The notes beneath the pieces are model-generated. The model was not told the DNA's origin and did not search any database. It saw only the letters and a program-made list of their open reading frames with translations. A stretch of 64,000 nt of DNA, taken from positions 248,001 to 312,000 of the forward strand of contig NZ_JACJVO010000009.1 of NCBI RefSeq assembly GCF_014212055.1. Direction: 5' to 3'. The position numbers and the translations under genes are program-made. Position 1 is the first letter of the stretch, and each line of letters starts with the position of its first letter. Shown here one piece after another: positions 26,684 to 36,225 of this stretch. This DNA comes from Cohnella zeiphila. GTDB taxonomy: Bacteria > Bacillota > Bacilli > Paenibacillales > Paenibacillaceae.

Positions 26684-29299
26684 ATGTACGGGAAAAAGGA
26701 GCTGTCCGGCCCTTGGCTGCTGCGCGGCTCGGACGGACAGCGCGGCGGCGTGAAGACGTTCCATCTGCAAGAGACCGACGAAGCCAAATGGATGGAGGCG
26801 AGCGTACCGGGCGAGGTGCATCTGGAGCTGATCAAGCGCGGTCTGATCGGCGAGCCGACGGAAGGGCTGAACGCCTTGGCGGGCCGATGGGTGGAGGAGA
26901 ACCTGTGGGGCTACCGGACGACGTTCGCGGCTCCGGACGAGGCGGTCGCGGGCCATGCCTGGCTCGTATTCGAAGGACTGGACTACGATGCGAAAATTTA
27001 CTTGAACGAGGAGCTCGTCGGCGGGCACGACAACTTCTTCCGTCCGTGCAAGCTGGATGTGACGGGCAAGCTGCGCCGCGACAATCTCCTAGTCGTCGTG
27101 TTGAACGGAGGCCTGCACGCGGCGGGGAACCGGTCGGTCGAAGGGTATTACGAGAACTCCTATGACCATGTCCTGCACAAACGGATCTGGCTGCGCAAGC
27201 CGCAGTGCTCGTTCGGCTGGGACTGGTCGGCGCGGTACGTCAACGTCGGCATTCACAAGTCCGCATTCCTGGAATGGACCGACCGGGCGCGAGTCGACGA
27301 TATCGTCGTCCTGGCGGATGTCAACGAAGCGATGGACGAAGGGACCGTGTCGGTCCGCGTCTTTGCCGAGGGCTGCGGGGCAAACCCGGGAATGGCGGAA
27401 GTGACGGTGCGTGTGAGCGGCCGTTCGGAGACGGAACAGGCGAACGAAGGCTGTGAAACGCAAACGTGTCGCCCGGAGTCGGAACTTGTGAAAGGTGGCG
27501 GCGAAGCGCGAACTTGCTGCGGCGAGACGGTGAGGACGTTCGAGCTGGCGGAAGGAATGAAGCGGCTGGACGCGGAGGTCCCGGTCCCGAAGCCGCGGCT
27601 GTGGTGGCCGTCCGGCCATGGCGAACCTCATCTGTATGAGGTGACGGTGCAGGTGCGGGTCGGCGGGGAGCTCGTGTGCGAGCGCGTCAAGCGAACCGGA
27701 TTCCGGCGGTTGGCCGTCAACCAGAGCCCCCATCCCGCGGGAGGCCGCTGCTTCATTCTGGAAGTGAACGGCAAGCCGATTTTCGCCAAGGGGGCCAACT
27801 TCATTCCGGCGGACATGATCTTCGTTCGGGCCGACCGCGCCCGCTACGAAGGGCTGATCGATCGGGCGCTGGAAGCGAACTTCAACTTTCTGCGCGTCTG
27901 GGGCGGGGGCGTTTACGAAACGGACGATTTCTATGAGGCGTGCGGCGAGCGCGGCATCATGGTATGGCAGGACTTCGCGTTCGCCTGCGCGGCGTATCCG
28001 ACGACGGACCCGGCCTTCATGCGCAACGTGAAGCTGGAAGCGGTCCACAACGTCCGAAGGCTGGCCCATCACCCGAGCCTCGTCATGTACTGCGGCAACA
28101 ACGAGAACGAATGGCATACGCACCGCTGGGACGAAGACGAGAGCGAAGGGATCATGTATCCCGACCATGCGTTCTATCATCACGTGCTGCCCCGCATCGT
28201 GCGGGAGGAGGATCCGGGCCGATACTATCAGCCGAGCAGCCCGTATTCTCCGGACGCCTTGTTCCCGAACGACGATTCGGCGGGGGACCAGCATCCGTGG
28301 TCGGTCGGCTTCGACAATACGGATTTCCGGGAATATCGCGGGCTGACGAGCCGGTTCCCGAACGAAGGCGGCATTCTCGGGCCGACAAGCCTTCCTGCCA
28401 TGCACGCCTCCATGCCGGAGGGTCAGCGGCACGTTCTGTCCTTCGCCTGGCAGCAGCACGACAACGCGCTCGACTCCTGGTTCCCGCTCTCGGCGCCGGA
28501 CCGGCAGGTTCGGGAGTGGACCGGACTGGAGGCACGGGAGCTGTCGGTCGAAGAGTACGTCTATTACGGCGGGCTGATCCAGGGGGAAGGGCTGCGGGAA
28601 TACATCGACAACTTCCGGCGTCGGATGTTCGACAGCGCTTCTGCGATCTTCTGGATGTTCAACGATTGCTGGCCGTCGACCCGGAGCTGGACGATCGTCG
28701 ATTATTTCCTGAACCGCACTCCCTCCTTCTATCCGGTCAAAAGGGCGTTTCAGCCGGTATCGGTCGTCGTCGTCCGGGAGTCGGACCACGTCCGCGTGTT
28801 CGGCATCAACGAGACGGACGCTTCTTGGCGGGGCGAGCTGCACTGCGGCTTCTTCACGCTCGGTGGAACGTACGCGACGGATCGGCGTCTTGCGGCGGAA
28901 GTGCCGCCCAACCGGTCCGTCTGCCTGGCCGAGTTCGGCGCGGCGGAGTGGGACGCTTCCGGGATCCGCGACACGCTGGCGTTCGCGCGGCTGATGCGAG
29001 ACGGCGAGACCGTTGCGCGCAACCGGCTGATGCTGCCCCGCTTCGCGGAGATGAACTGGTTGCCGGTTGACGTTGACGTTCGCCGGGACGGCGAATACGC
29101 GGTGTTCCGGAGCGACCGGTTCGTCTGGGGCGCATGCATCGATTTGAACGGGGACGCTCCGCTTCCCGACAACTTCTTCGACGTGTGGCCGGGGCTCGAG
29201 CACCGGATCGCCTGGCCGAGGGAACGAGAGCTTCCGCGCATTCTCTATGTCGGCAATGCGATCAAGGCCCGGCAGGCCGAGCAAAATCATAACTCCTGA
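26684..29299 (+). CDS. GH2 beta-mannosidase-like enzyme
   Basis: An 871-residue GH2 protein: sugar-binding domain with VPGEVHLELIKRGLI and NLWGYRTTF, an Ig-like domain, then the barrel with FAKGANFIPADMIF, LRVWGGGVYETDDFY and the acid/base E474 in CGNNENEW. The nucleophile is probably E561 in FPNEGGILGP, 87 residues later, close to the spacing in characterised beta-mannosidases. No signal peptide. ATG 26684 has GGAGGGACGGG before it; the longer frame from 26594 is spurious. The related exo-beta-glucosaminidase activity cannot be excluded. Residues of about 246-285 form an odd Cys/Glu-rich insertion. It is the last gene of the glycosidase operon; a terminator follows. Confidence 0.88.
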   Translation: MYGKKELSGPWLLRGSDGQRGGVKTFHLQETDEAKWMEASVPGEVHLELIKRGLIGEPTEGLNALAGRWVEENLWGYRTTFAAPDEAVAGHAWLVFEGLDYDAKIYLNEELVGGHDNFFRPCKLDVTGKLRRDNLLVVVLNGGLHAAGNRSVEGYYENSYDHVLHKRIWLRKPQCSFGWDWSARYVNVGIHKSAFLEWTDRARVDDIVVLADVNEAMDEGTVSVRVFAEGCGANPGMAEVTVRVSGRSETEQANEGCETQTCRPESELVKGGGEARTCCGETVRTFELAEGMKRLDAEVPVPKPRLWWPSGHGEPHLYEVTVQVRVGGELVCERVKRTGFRRLAVNQSPHPAGGRCFILEVNGKPIFAKGANFIPADMIFVRADRARYEGLIDRALEANFNFLRVWGGGVYETDDFYEACGERGIMVWQDFAFACAAYPTTDPAFMRNVKLEAVHNVRRLAHHPSLVMYCGNNENEWHTHRWDEDESEGIMYPDHAFYHHVLPRIVREEDPGRYYQPSSPYSPDALFPNDDSAGDQHPWSVGFDNTDFREYRGLTSRFPNEGGILGPTSLPAMHASMPEGQRHVLSFAWQQHDNALDSWFPLSAPDRQVREWTGLEARELSVEEYVYYGGLIQGEGLREYIDNFRRRMFDSASAIFWMFNDCWPSTRSWTIVDYFLNRTPSFYPVKRAFQPVSVVVVRESDHVRVFGINETDASWRGELHCGFFTLGGTYATDRRLAAEVPPNRSVCLAEFGAAEWDASGIRDTLAFARLMRDGETVARNRLMLPRFAEMNWLPVDVDVRRDGEYAVFRSDRFVWGACIDLNGDAPLPDNFFDVWPGLEHRIAWPRERELPRILYVGNAIKARQAEQNHNS

Positions 29300-29315
29300 A
29301 CGACTCCGTCGTTCG

Positions 29316-29353
29316 AAAAAAGCCGCGAAGGAATCTTCCTTCGCGGCTTTTTG
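29316..29353 (+). terminator. Rho-independent terminator of the glycosidase operon
   Basis: A 12-bp perfect stem (AGCCGCGAAGGA at 29321, TCCTTCGCGGCT at 29337) with a 4-base loop is flanked by A and T runs, so it could act in both directions. Confidence 0.92.
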
Positions 29354-29449
29354 AATCCTATAGAAAGCAGAATACGCTGCGAACGATGCGTCCGGCAAAA
29401 AAGAAGGTTCAAACGGGAGAACGAACAGGAATTTTGCAACTGGAATAAA

Positions 29450-29630
29450 AGTGGACACCAACTTTAGAAGAGCCAGATAATAAGCTTGTCTGGGAGGTGT
29501 TCACATGGGTGAGCAGCGGCAGCACTACAACGAAGAGTTCAAACAGCGCCCCGGAGCGCGAACGAAAAGCCAAGGATCGCCGGATTGCCCGATGTAGAGG
29601 AGGAACTGGCGATCGTAAAAAAATGCCGGC
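29450..29630 (+). pseudogene. Decayed IS3-type transposase OrfA fragment
   Basis: A possible insertion-sequence end (TGGACACCAACTTT near 29452) is followed by GGGAGGTG and an ATG at 29504 that encodes MGEQRQHYNEEFKQ, the usual N-terminus of an IS3-family OrfA. The frame stops at 29596 after 30 residues. A second frame then reads LPDVEEELAIVKKM (about 29585-29625), matching the C-terminal coiled coil of OrfA. The middle is deleted and no OrfB remains. It is not mobile by itself. Confidence 0.65.
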
Positions 29631-29682
29631 CGACCGGCGCAGAGGGAGAACGGGACGAATGCAGGGGGCGATTTCTCGCGCA

Positions 29683-29691
29683 TGGTATAAT
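29683..29691 (+). promoter_or_regulatory. Extended -10 promoter of the AraC gene
   Basis: TGGTATAAT gives a perfect -10 hexamer with a TG extension, 37 bases before the start codon of the AraC gene. No good -35 is visible at the normal distance, as expected for extended -10 promoters. Confidence 0.55.
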
Positions 29692-29727
29692 CGCGGTAAA
29701 AATCCACTGAACGGAGACGATTCGCGC

Positions 29728-31134
29728 ATGTCCTGGATGACGGAAGCCGGAACGGAAAGGGATCTCGACTTGGAGACGTACGCGCTGCCGGATTTCCGGC
29801 TCTCGCTGCAGCTGGGCGGCACGCATTGGCGCCAGGTGAGGGAGGGATGGTCCTATCCCAGGCACAACCACCTTCTGTTCGAACTGAACATCGTTCTGGA
29901 GGGGCGGCAGATCACGACCGTCGACGAGACCGAGTTCGTCCAGACCGAAGGCGACTTGCTCTTCATTCAACCGGGCCGCGTTCACGAGAGCCGGAACGGG
30001 CAGGCGGCTCCGATGACGTATTTCTGCCTGCATTTCGACATCGAAGACGCCGCCGTCTATCGGCGGATGGAGCGGATCGGCAACGCGCGGATCGCCGCCG
30101 ATTCGGAGCTGGCGATAAAGCTTCGTCCTTGGCTTCTGCAAATGGCGAGGCCGCCGGAGCCGGGGGCCGACGGCGATGCGGACGCCGGCTTTGCCTTGCG
30201 CGCAGCCATGCTGAACGTGCTGCTCGCTCTCGGCGACTATGCCGCTTCCGAAGAAGCGGATCAGCCGGCGCTTCCTTCGCATCCGGGGTGGCAGTCGCCG
30301 GCCATGCAACGGTTGCGGGAGCAGTATGCGTTGGAGAAAAAAGTGGAGGACCTGCTCTGCGCCTCGGAGGATGACGGCCTGATTGCGGACAAATCGCTCT
30401 TCCCGCCGTTTCAGTGGGTCGGCTTGTTCTCCATTGTGATCCCGGATCGCGGCTTCTGGACGAAGCCCGAGCGATTCATGGCGAAGATCCTGCTCGACGA
30501 TGCGTTGTCCGGACACGGCATCGCGGCCGTCGTCGTCGGCGAACAATCGCTCACGGCCGTGCTGTTTTCGGATCGGGCCGCCGTTCCTCCCATGGAGGAG
30601 TACGCCGCCCGGTGCAAGGCGCTGCTGGAGAAAAATCTCAAGGTCGCGATCCGGCTCGGGGTGGGCGGAGCGGCCCCGGAAGCCGGCAAACTGCGCGACT
30701 TGTACCGGCTGAGCTTGCGCCGGCCGGGAATGGCGGAGCCGCCGCCAGCGAAACGGAATAGCTTCGAATTCATGAGCCGGACGGTCCGGTTGGCTCTGCT
30801 GACGATCGAGACCGAATTCGGCAACCCGGACTTGACGCTCGGCCTGCTCGCCAAGAAGCTCGGACTGACGCCGAATTACGTGAGCGCGTTGTTCCGGACG
30901 GAAACCGGTCAGACGTTCACCTGGCATTTGTCGCGCATCCGCATTGAACGCGCGAAGACGCTGCTGAGGGAGACGAATCTGAAAATCTTTCAAGTCGGCC
31001 GACAGGTCGGTCTCGCCGATCAAGCCTACTTCAGCCGTTTGTTCAAGCGGACGGTCGGAATCAGTCCCAACGATTACAGGGCAAGAGCCCGGCCGGGGCC
31101 GGGATCCTCAGTCTCCGAGTCCATCGTAGAATAA
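29728..31134 (+). CDS. AraC family regulator with N-terminal cupin-like domain
   Basis: A 468-residue regulator. Residues of about 20-115 look like the AraC cupin sugar-binding domain (SYPRHNHLLFELNIVLEG, LLFIQPGRVHESRNG). A long middle region has no recognised domain. The last 100 residues form the double HTH (LLAKKLGLTPNYVSALFRTETG and VGLADQAYFSRLFKRTVG). The start is ATG 29728 with a GGAG motif 14 bases upstream; it is the first ATG after the -10 box, so the longer frame from 29497 (through the IS remnant) is rejected. It is probably a one-component sugar sensor. It precedes the RR-HK-RR trio by 84 bases and may be co-expressed with it. Confidence 0.88.
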   Translation: MSWMTEAGTERDLDLETYALPDFRLSLQLGGTHWRQVREGWSYPRHNHLLFELNIVLEGRQITTVDETEFVQTEGDLLFIQPGRVHESRNGQAAPMTYFCLHFDIEDAAVYRRMERIGNARIAADSELAIKLRPWLLQMARPPEPGADGDADAGFALRAAMLNVLLALGDYAASEEADQPALPSHPGWQSPAMQRLREQYALEKKVEDLLCASEDDGLIADKSLFPPFQWVGLFSIVIPDRGFWTKPERFMAKILLDDALSGHGIAAVVVGEQSLTAVLFSDRAAVPPMEEYAARCKALLEKNLKVAIRLGVGGAAPEAGKLRDLYRLSLRRPGMAEPPPAKRNSFEFMSRTVRLALLTIETEFGNPDLTLGLLAKKLGLTPNYVSALFRTETGQTFTWHLSRIRIERAKTLLRETNLKIFQVGRQVGLADQAYFSRLFKRTVGISPNDYRARARPGPGSSVSESIVE

Positions 31135-31218
31135 TCCAAGAAAACCTTTTCTAGTCCATTGTTGCGCAGACGGGCGGATGTCATACTGGATGTGAAATTC
31201 AGCGGAGGGAGAGTTCGG

Positions 31219-32775
31219 ATGTACAAGGTGCTGGTCGTGGACGACGAGCCGTTCATGCTGGAAGGCTGGAAAACGATGGTTGACTGGAACTCGTGCGGAT
31301 ACGAATTATGCGGCACGGCGACGGACGGAGAGGAGGCGCTCGCCTCGATTCGCGCCTGCGAGCCGGACCTGGTCGTGACCGATATCCAGATGCCTGTGCT
31401 CGATGGGCTCGGACTGATTCGAATCCTTAAGGAAGAAATGCAATTAAACATGAAAATAGTCATCGTAAGCGGTTATCCTGAATTCAGCTACGCTCGGCAG
31501 GCGCTCCGCTATCAGGTGGACCACTACGTCCTGAAGCCTCTCGTGACGGAGGAGATTCACCGGCTGCTGCTGGAACTGGCCGGTCCGCTGGAAGAACTCC
31601 GCCGCACCAGTGCCATCGCCCAGAAGGAGCAGACCGCCGCGGCCGCTTCGGCCATCGTCGCCTTGCTCAAGAACGGAGGAGCCGGCGCGGTCCGATCCGC
31701 GGAACGGCTCCTTGGAGCCGACGAGGGAACGCGCTGCAGCCTGCTCATCGCCGAATCGGCCGCCGGGCCGGACGGCGGCGTTTTTGCGACGGCCGGGAGC
31801 GTACAGCCCCGGCTGAGGAAGCTGGCCGACGCCGGCATCGGCGGCGCGTCGCGGACCTGGCATTTCGAGGAAGCGCCGGGCCGGGCCGGCTTGCTCGTTC
31901 TGGACGACGGGCGAAGCGGGGAACGGTTCGATGTTCGGCTTGCGGAAGCGGCCGCGACGATGGCCGCCGACCTGGGGGACTTGGCGGTCTACTGCAGCGG
32001 CAGCGCCCGCGGGCTCGCCTCCGTGCCCGAGCTGTACCGTCAGGCGATGGAAGCGCGCGGCCTCGCGAGGCTCGGGCCGCACAGAGGCCTGCACCTGTAT
32101 CGGGAGCGAGCCGCAGACGGCGATTATCGTCTGGAGGAGATTACAGCCTGCGCCGAAGCGCTGCTTCGGCTGATCGACGAGGGCAATCCGGAGGGCGCCG
32201 GCCGCTCGGTGGACGGCCTGCTTCAACGATTGGCCAGAGAAGGAGCCCGCGAGGGCTGGGTGGAAGCGGCCGCCCGGCGTATCCGCGGCGAGCTTCTTCG
32301 ACGGTATGCCGACCCGGACGACGACGCGGCACCGTGGACCGGCGACACGCTGAAACGGCTGTGCGTCCGGGCGGCGGAGCGGCGAGCGCGAGCGGCGGAG
32401 CCGGAACGTGCTCACGGATCCGGAAGCGCCGTCGCGGAAGCCATCGAATACCTGAAGCTTCATTACCGGGAAAAAATCCAGCTCCAGGAGCTGGCGGAGC
32501 GATTTCGCTTGAACCCCGTTTATTTCGGGCAGCAGTTCAAGCGGGAGACGGGCTCCTGCTTTAACGATTATGTTCACGGCCTTCGGATCGAGGAGGCCCG
32601 CAAGCTGCTTCGCCGAACGGACATGAAGATGTCCGACATCGCCGCGACGCTGGGCTATCACGACGCCCAATACTTTACGGATAAATTCAAAGCGCTTACA
32701 GGAGAGCTGCCGTCTTCATACAAAAACAAGCGGAGGGGGGAGCGGCGTGCGGAGCAAAGCCCGAGTTTTCCATAA
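31219..32775 (+). CDS. YesN-type response regulator (first of an RR-HK-RR trio)
   Basis: A 518-residue response regulator: receiver with D55 in VTDIQMPVLDG and lysine in YVLKPL, an Ala/Arg-rich linker of about 250 residues, and a C-terminal AraC HTH (LAERFRLNPVYFGQQFKRETG, LGYHDAQYFTDKFKALTG). ATG 31219 is preceded by GGAGGGAGAG. The stop codon lies 29 bases inside the kinase gene. Together with the second regulator at 34547 it probably serves the same kinase and controls the importer at 36226. Confidence 0.93.
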   Translation: MYKVLVVDDEPFMLEGWKTMVDWNSCGYELCGTATDGEEALASIRACEPDLVVTDIQMPVLDGLGLIRILKEEMQLNMKIVIVSGYPEFSYARQALRYQVDHYVLKPLVTEEIHRLLLELAGPLEELRRTSAIAQKEQTAAAASAIVALLKNGGAGAVRSAERLLGADEGTRCSLLIAESAAGPDGGVFATAGSVQPRLRKLADAGIGGASRTWHFEEAPGRAGLLVLDDGRSGERFDVRLAEAAATMAADLGDLAVYCSGSARGLASVPELYRQAMEARGLARLGPHRGLHLYRERAADGDYRLEEITACAEALLRLIDEGNPEGAGRSVDGLLQRLAREGAREGWVEAAARRIRGELLRRYADPDDDAAPWTGDTLKRLCVRAAERRARAAEPERAHGSGSAVAEAIEYLKLHYREKIQLQELAERFRLNPVYFGQQFKRETGSCFNDYVHGLRIEEARKLLRRTDMKMSDIAATLGYHDAQYFTDKFKALTGELPSSYKNKRRGERRAEQSPSFP

Positions 32776-34543
32776 AGTGAACGACATTCCCCTCAAATAC
32801 AAGTTCCTGCTCATCTATCTGCTCTGCGTTCTTCTTCCGATCATGACGATCAATATTTTCTTCTACCAGCGCAATTCCGCGGACATCAAAAGCCGCGAGC
32901 AGGACAACCTCCGCAAATCGATCGAGCGGGCGTCCGGCGAGCTTCTCGGCATGATCGACGAAGCCGTCGCTCTCAGCCATTCGATCGCCGGCGACGACGC
33001 GATCTACGAGGCGCTGGACCGCAAATACGAGACTCCGGTCGATTATTACGACGTGTACAACGGTTTCCTGAGGGATAAGCTCACGCGCTATATGTCCGCC
33101 AATATTTTGGAAGTCCGTATTTTCACGAACAACCGTACGATCCAGACCGGCTCGAACTATCACGTGATCGGCAACGTATCCGTCGAGCTGCCGTGGCTGG
33201 AGCAGCTGAAGCAGTCGGACGGCAACATTGTCGTCGTCGCCTATAACGAGAACTCGACCTTCACCCCCGGCAAGCGAATCAGCGTCGTCAGCCGGATGAA
33301 CACGTTCGCTTCGTACGGGAAATTTGACAAGTATCTGCTGGTGGATCTGAACGTAGGCAAAATATCCAGCATTCTGAACCGCGAGATCGACAGCCTGCAG
33401 CTTCGCCTCGTAGACGATCGGAACCGGGTCGTGGCAGCCAGCTCCCTCGCCGGCAAGCAGCAGGAACCGCTTCTTTCCCGTGCGCCGGACACCGCTGCGG
33501 GCGGCAAGCCGGGGTACGTGATGGAACGGGAGATCGGGGACGTCAGCTATCTGAAAGGCTGGAAGCTGGTCGGGGTCGCGGATACCCGCCACATCGACAG
33601 CCTGCTCGGCGACGCCCGGCGCTCGATCTTCTGGCTGGCGATCATCAGCACGTTTATCCCGTCTTTGCTCATATTCATCATCCTCCGATCCTATCATTTC
33701 CGGGTGAAGAAGCTGTCCCGCCACATGGAGAAGTTCCGAAGCGAGAAGTTCGACCGGATCGACATCCAGGAAGGCCGAGACGAGATCGGCGGTTTGATCC
33801 GGACGTTCAACGCCATGACCGGCAAGATCACCTCGCTCATCAACGACGTCTACAAGCTGGAGATCCGGCAGAAAAGCTTCGAGCTGGAGCGGGTGCGCAC
33901 CGAGCTCTCCATGCTGCAGAGCCAGATGAATCCGCACTTCCTGTTCAATACGCTGAACGCTTTGCTGGTCGTGTGCACGAAAAACGGGTATACCGACGTG
34001 ACGGAGATCATCAAGAACCTGTCGCTGCTCATGCGGCGGCTGCTCAGCCGGACGGACGGCCTGGTGCCGGTCGAGGAGGAGCTGCAATTCACCTCGATGT
34101 ACTTGCAAATCGAGAAGTTCCGGTTCGGCAGCTTGTTCCATTACGACTTCGACGTCGATCCGCGGACGCTGCCGCTGCTCATCCCGCGCATGAGCATTCA
34201 GCCGCTCGTCGAGAACGCGTGCAAGCACGGGCTGCAGGCCCGCAAGGACAACCGGACGATCCGGGTCGCCGTGAAGCTGACGGAGCGCGCGCTGGAAGCG
34301 AACGTCATCGATAATGGCGTCGGCATGGAAGAAGGCAAGCTGAAGCAGCTGATGGAAGATGTCCGGTCCGACCGGGCGATGGACGGCCATGTCGGCATTC
34401 GCAATGTCTACAGGCGATTGGAGCTGTTCTATCGGGAGAACGTACGTTTTGTCGTCGAGAGCGATCCGGGAAGCGGGACCCGGGCGGGCTTTCGAATTCC
34501 GCTCGCGAGGCTGGAAACATCCGACTGTCAAAAGGAGGCATGA
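32747..34543 (+). CDS. YesM-type sensor histidine kinase (middle of the trio)
   Basis: A 598-residue membrane kinase starting at GTG with CGGAGGGGGGAG immediately upstream. Transmembrane segment 1 is residues 19-39 (FLLIYLLCVLLPIMTINIFFY), an extracellular sensor follows to about 290, then transmembrane segment 2 (SIFWLAIISTFIPSLLIFIIL), HAMP, and the kinase core with LQSQMNPHFLFNTLN (H397). The ATPase domain has PLVENACKHG, VIDNGVGM and GIRNVYRRL, all normal. It overlaps the upstream regulator gene by 29 bases and is followed 3 bases later by a second regulator gene. Confidence 0.94.
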   Translation: MRSKARVFHKVNDIPLKYKFLLIYLLCVLLPIMTINIFFYQRNSADIKSREQDNLRKSIERASGELLGMIDEAVALSHSIAGDDAIYEALDRKYETPVDYYDVYNGFLRDKLTRYMSANILEVRIFTNNRTIQTGSNYHVIGNVSVELPWLEQLKQSDGNIVVVAYNENSTFTPGKRISVVSRMNTFASYGKFDKYLLVDLNVGKISSILNREIDSLQLRLVDDRNRVVAASSLAGKQQEPLLSRAPDTAAGGKPGYVMEREIGDVSYLKGWKLVGVADTRHIDSLLGDARRSIFWLAIISTFIPSLLIFIILRSYHFRVKKLSRHMEKFRSEKFDRIDIQEGRDEIGGLIRTFNAMTGKITSLINDVYKLEIRQKSFELERVRTELSMLQSQMNPHFLFNTLNALLVVCTKNGYTDVTEIIKNLSLLMRRLLSRTDGLVPVEEELQFTSMYLQIEKFRFGSLFHYDFDVDPRTLPLLIPRMSIQPLVENACKHGLQARKDNRTIRVAVKLTERALEANVIDNGVGMEEGKLKQLMEDVRSDRAMDGHVGIRNVYRRLELFYRENVRFVVESDPGSGTRAGFRIPLARLETSDCQKEA

Positions 34544-34546
34544 CAC

Positions 34547-36085
34547 ATGTACAAGGTGCTCTTGGTCGACGACGAGCCGTTCGCCATCGAAGGACTGGAG
34601 CTTCTGATCGATTGGGAAAAACGAGGGTTCCGCGTCGAAGGCGCATGCGGCAACGGAGAAGAGGCGATCCGCAGAATCCGTCTGGACCCGCCCGATCTGG
34701 TCGTGACCGACATCCGCATGCCGGTTCTCGACGGTTTCGAACTGATCGAAGGCACGCGGCGTATGGGCAACGACTCCACCCTCTTCGTCATTGCGAGCGG
34801 GTACGACGATTTCGAGTACGCGCGGCGGGCGATGCGCCTGGGCGTTACGCATTACCTGACGAAGCCGGTCGTCTCCGAAGAGGCCGACGAATTGCTGGGA
34901 CGGCTCGAGAATGAGCTCCGCGAGCGCGAACGGCGCCTGCTGATCCGCCACAGCGCGGACCGGTACGCGGCCAGCCATGCGCTGTCCGTGCTGCTCTTCG
35001 GCGGCGAGGATTCCGAACGGCGGGAGGCGCTGCGAACGCTGTCCCCTCTGGCGGAGCAAGCGTTCGCATGGGCGTATCTGCACGTCGGGACGGACGAAGA
35101 AGGCTTGGGCGCGGTCCGCGAAGCGGCTCTCGGCATGGCGGAGGAGCTCGAATGCTGCCACCTGATCGATTGCGACCGGGGAGCGTTCGGGCTCGTTCTA
35201 GGTTTAAAGCGCTCCGACCGGGAAGAGATCCAGATCTTCGCGAATCGCCTGCTTCCGGCTTTGCAAGAGGCGACCCCCGGACGGATCGGCGTGGCGGCCG
35301 GCCGCGTCGTCGAACGCCTGGACGACTTGTCCGTCTCGTATCGCAGCGCGGCGGAAGCCGAGCGATTTTTGTTTTTCGGAACGGGGCAAGTGATCCATTA
35401 CGAGGACATCCGGGGCAAGACGCTGTCCTCCGACCCGGGAGCGCTGAAGGCGGCGGACGCCATCGTCGAGGCGGTGGAGAACGGCCGGCCGGACGAATTG
35501 GAGGCGGCGGTGCGCGAAGCGTTCCGCACGTTCGAAGCACGGATGACGCTTCCGGAGCTGGTCGGCATCTTCTGCACCCAGGTCGTGCTCCGCTGCGCCT
35601 CGGTTTATAAGGAGCTCGGGGGCGATCCCAACGAGCTGATCAAGGAAGCGGGACTGGATGACGGCGTCCCGCCGGGCAGGCACTTGCGGGAGTCGGCGGA
35701 ATCTCTGACCCGCTTCTGCCTGAAGTGCCAGTCCGCCGCGTTCCGGCTGCGGGATCGCCGGACCGGCGGGACGCCGGCCAAGGTCGCCGACTTCCTGCGG
35801 CGGAATTACACGGCGTCGTTCACGATCAAGGAGATCGCGGAACGGTTCTATATCAATCCCGTCTACCTGGGGCAGTCTTTCTCGCGCAAATACGGCATGG
35901 GCATTCTCGATTATATCCACGATCTTCGAATCGAGGAAGCGAAGCGCCGGCTTCGCGAGACGGACGATGCTTCGTATACGATCGCGGAGTCGGTCGGGTA
36001 CCGGGGCTATCAGCATTTCCTGAAGCAATTCGAGAAGCGGCTGGGCATGAAGCCGGCCGATTACAGGCTTCTATCCTCCCCGTGA
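34547..36085 (+). CDS. YesN-type response regulator (second of the trio)
   Basis: A 512-residue response regulator with receiver D55 in VTDIRMPVLDG and lysine in YLTKPV, a variable linker, and an AraC HTH (IAERFYINPVYLGQSFSRKYG, VGYRGYQHFLKQFEKRLG). AAAGGAGG lies 9 bases before the ATG. The receiver is very similar in motif layout to that of 31219, but the linkers differ, so the two are old paralogues rather than a recent duplication. It lies upstream of the second ABC importer and probably activates it. Confidence 0.93.
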   Translation: MYKVLLVDDEPFAIEGLELLIDWEKRGFRVEGACGNGEEAIRRIRLDPPDLVVTDIRMPVLDGFELIEGTRRMGNDSTLFVIASGYDDFEYARRAMRLGVTHYLTKPVVSEEADELLGRLENELRERERRLLIRHSADRYAASHALSVLLFGGEDSERREALRTLSPLAEQAFAWAYLHVGTDEEGLGAVREAALGMAEELECCHLIDCDRGAFGLVLGLKRSDREEIQIFANRLLPALQEATPGRIGVAAGRVVERLDDLSVSYRSAAEAERFLFFGTGQVIHYEDIRGKTLSSDPGALKAADAIVEAVENGRPDELEAAVREAFRTFEARMTLPELVGIFCTQVVLRCASVYKELGGDPNELIKEAGLDDGVPPGRHLRESAESLTRFCLKCQSAAFRLRDRRTGGTPAKVADFLRRNYTASFTIKEIAERFYINPVYLGQSFSRKYGMGILDYIHDLRIEEAKRRLRETDDASYTIAESVGYRGYQHFLKQFEKRLGMKPADYRLLSSP

Positions 36086-36157
36086 CGCCCGGCGGCAAGG
36101 CCGGGGAGAAGGCGGCAACCTAAAATTAAGGGGGGATAGAGCTTAAATCTGATTATG

Positions 36158-36186
36158 TTGCAACCGCATACATTTCTTCATAATGA
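36158..36186 (+). promoter_or_regulatory. SigA-type promoter with overlapping cre-like site
   Basis: TTGCAA (36158-36163), a 17-bp spacer and TAATGA (36181-36186) form a good vegetative promoter for the lipoprotein gene. The 15-mer at 36158-36172 fits the CcpA consensus WTGNAANCGNWNNCW at every defined position and covers the -35, so glucose repression is plausible. Confidence 0.6.
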
Positions 36187-36225
36187 AGAAGCAAAGTCAA
36201 ACGGATTTCGAAGGAGGAGCATGAC

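Noticed and set aside
31119..31140. Another copy of the 26-bp operator at the end of the AraC gene (GTCCATCGTAGAATAATCCAAG)
   Set aside because: It shares ATCGTAGAA and a few more bases, but there is no -10 at the expected distance and the bases encode the protein's C-terminus. Probably chance.
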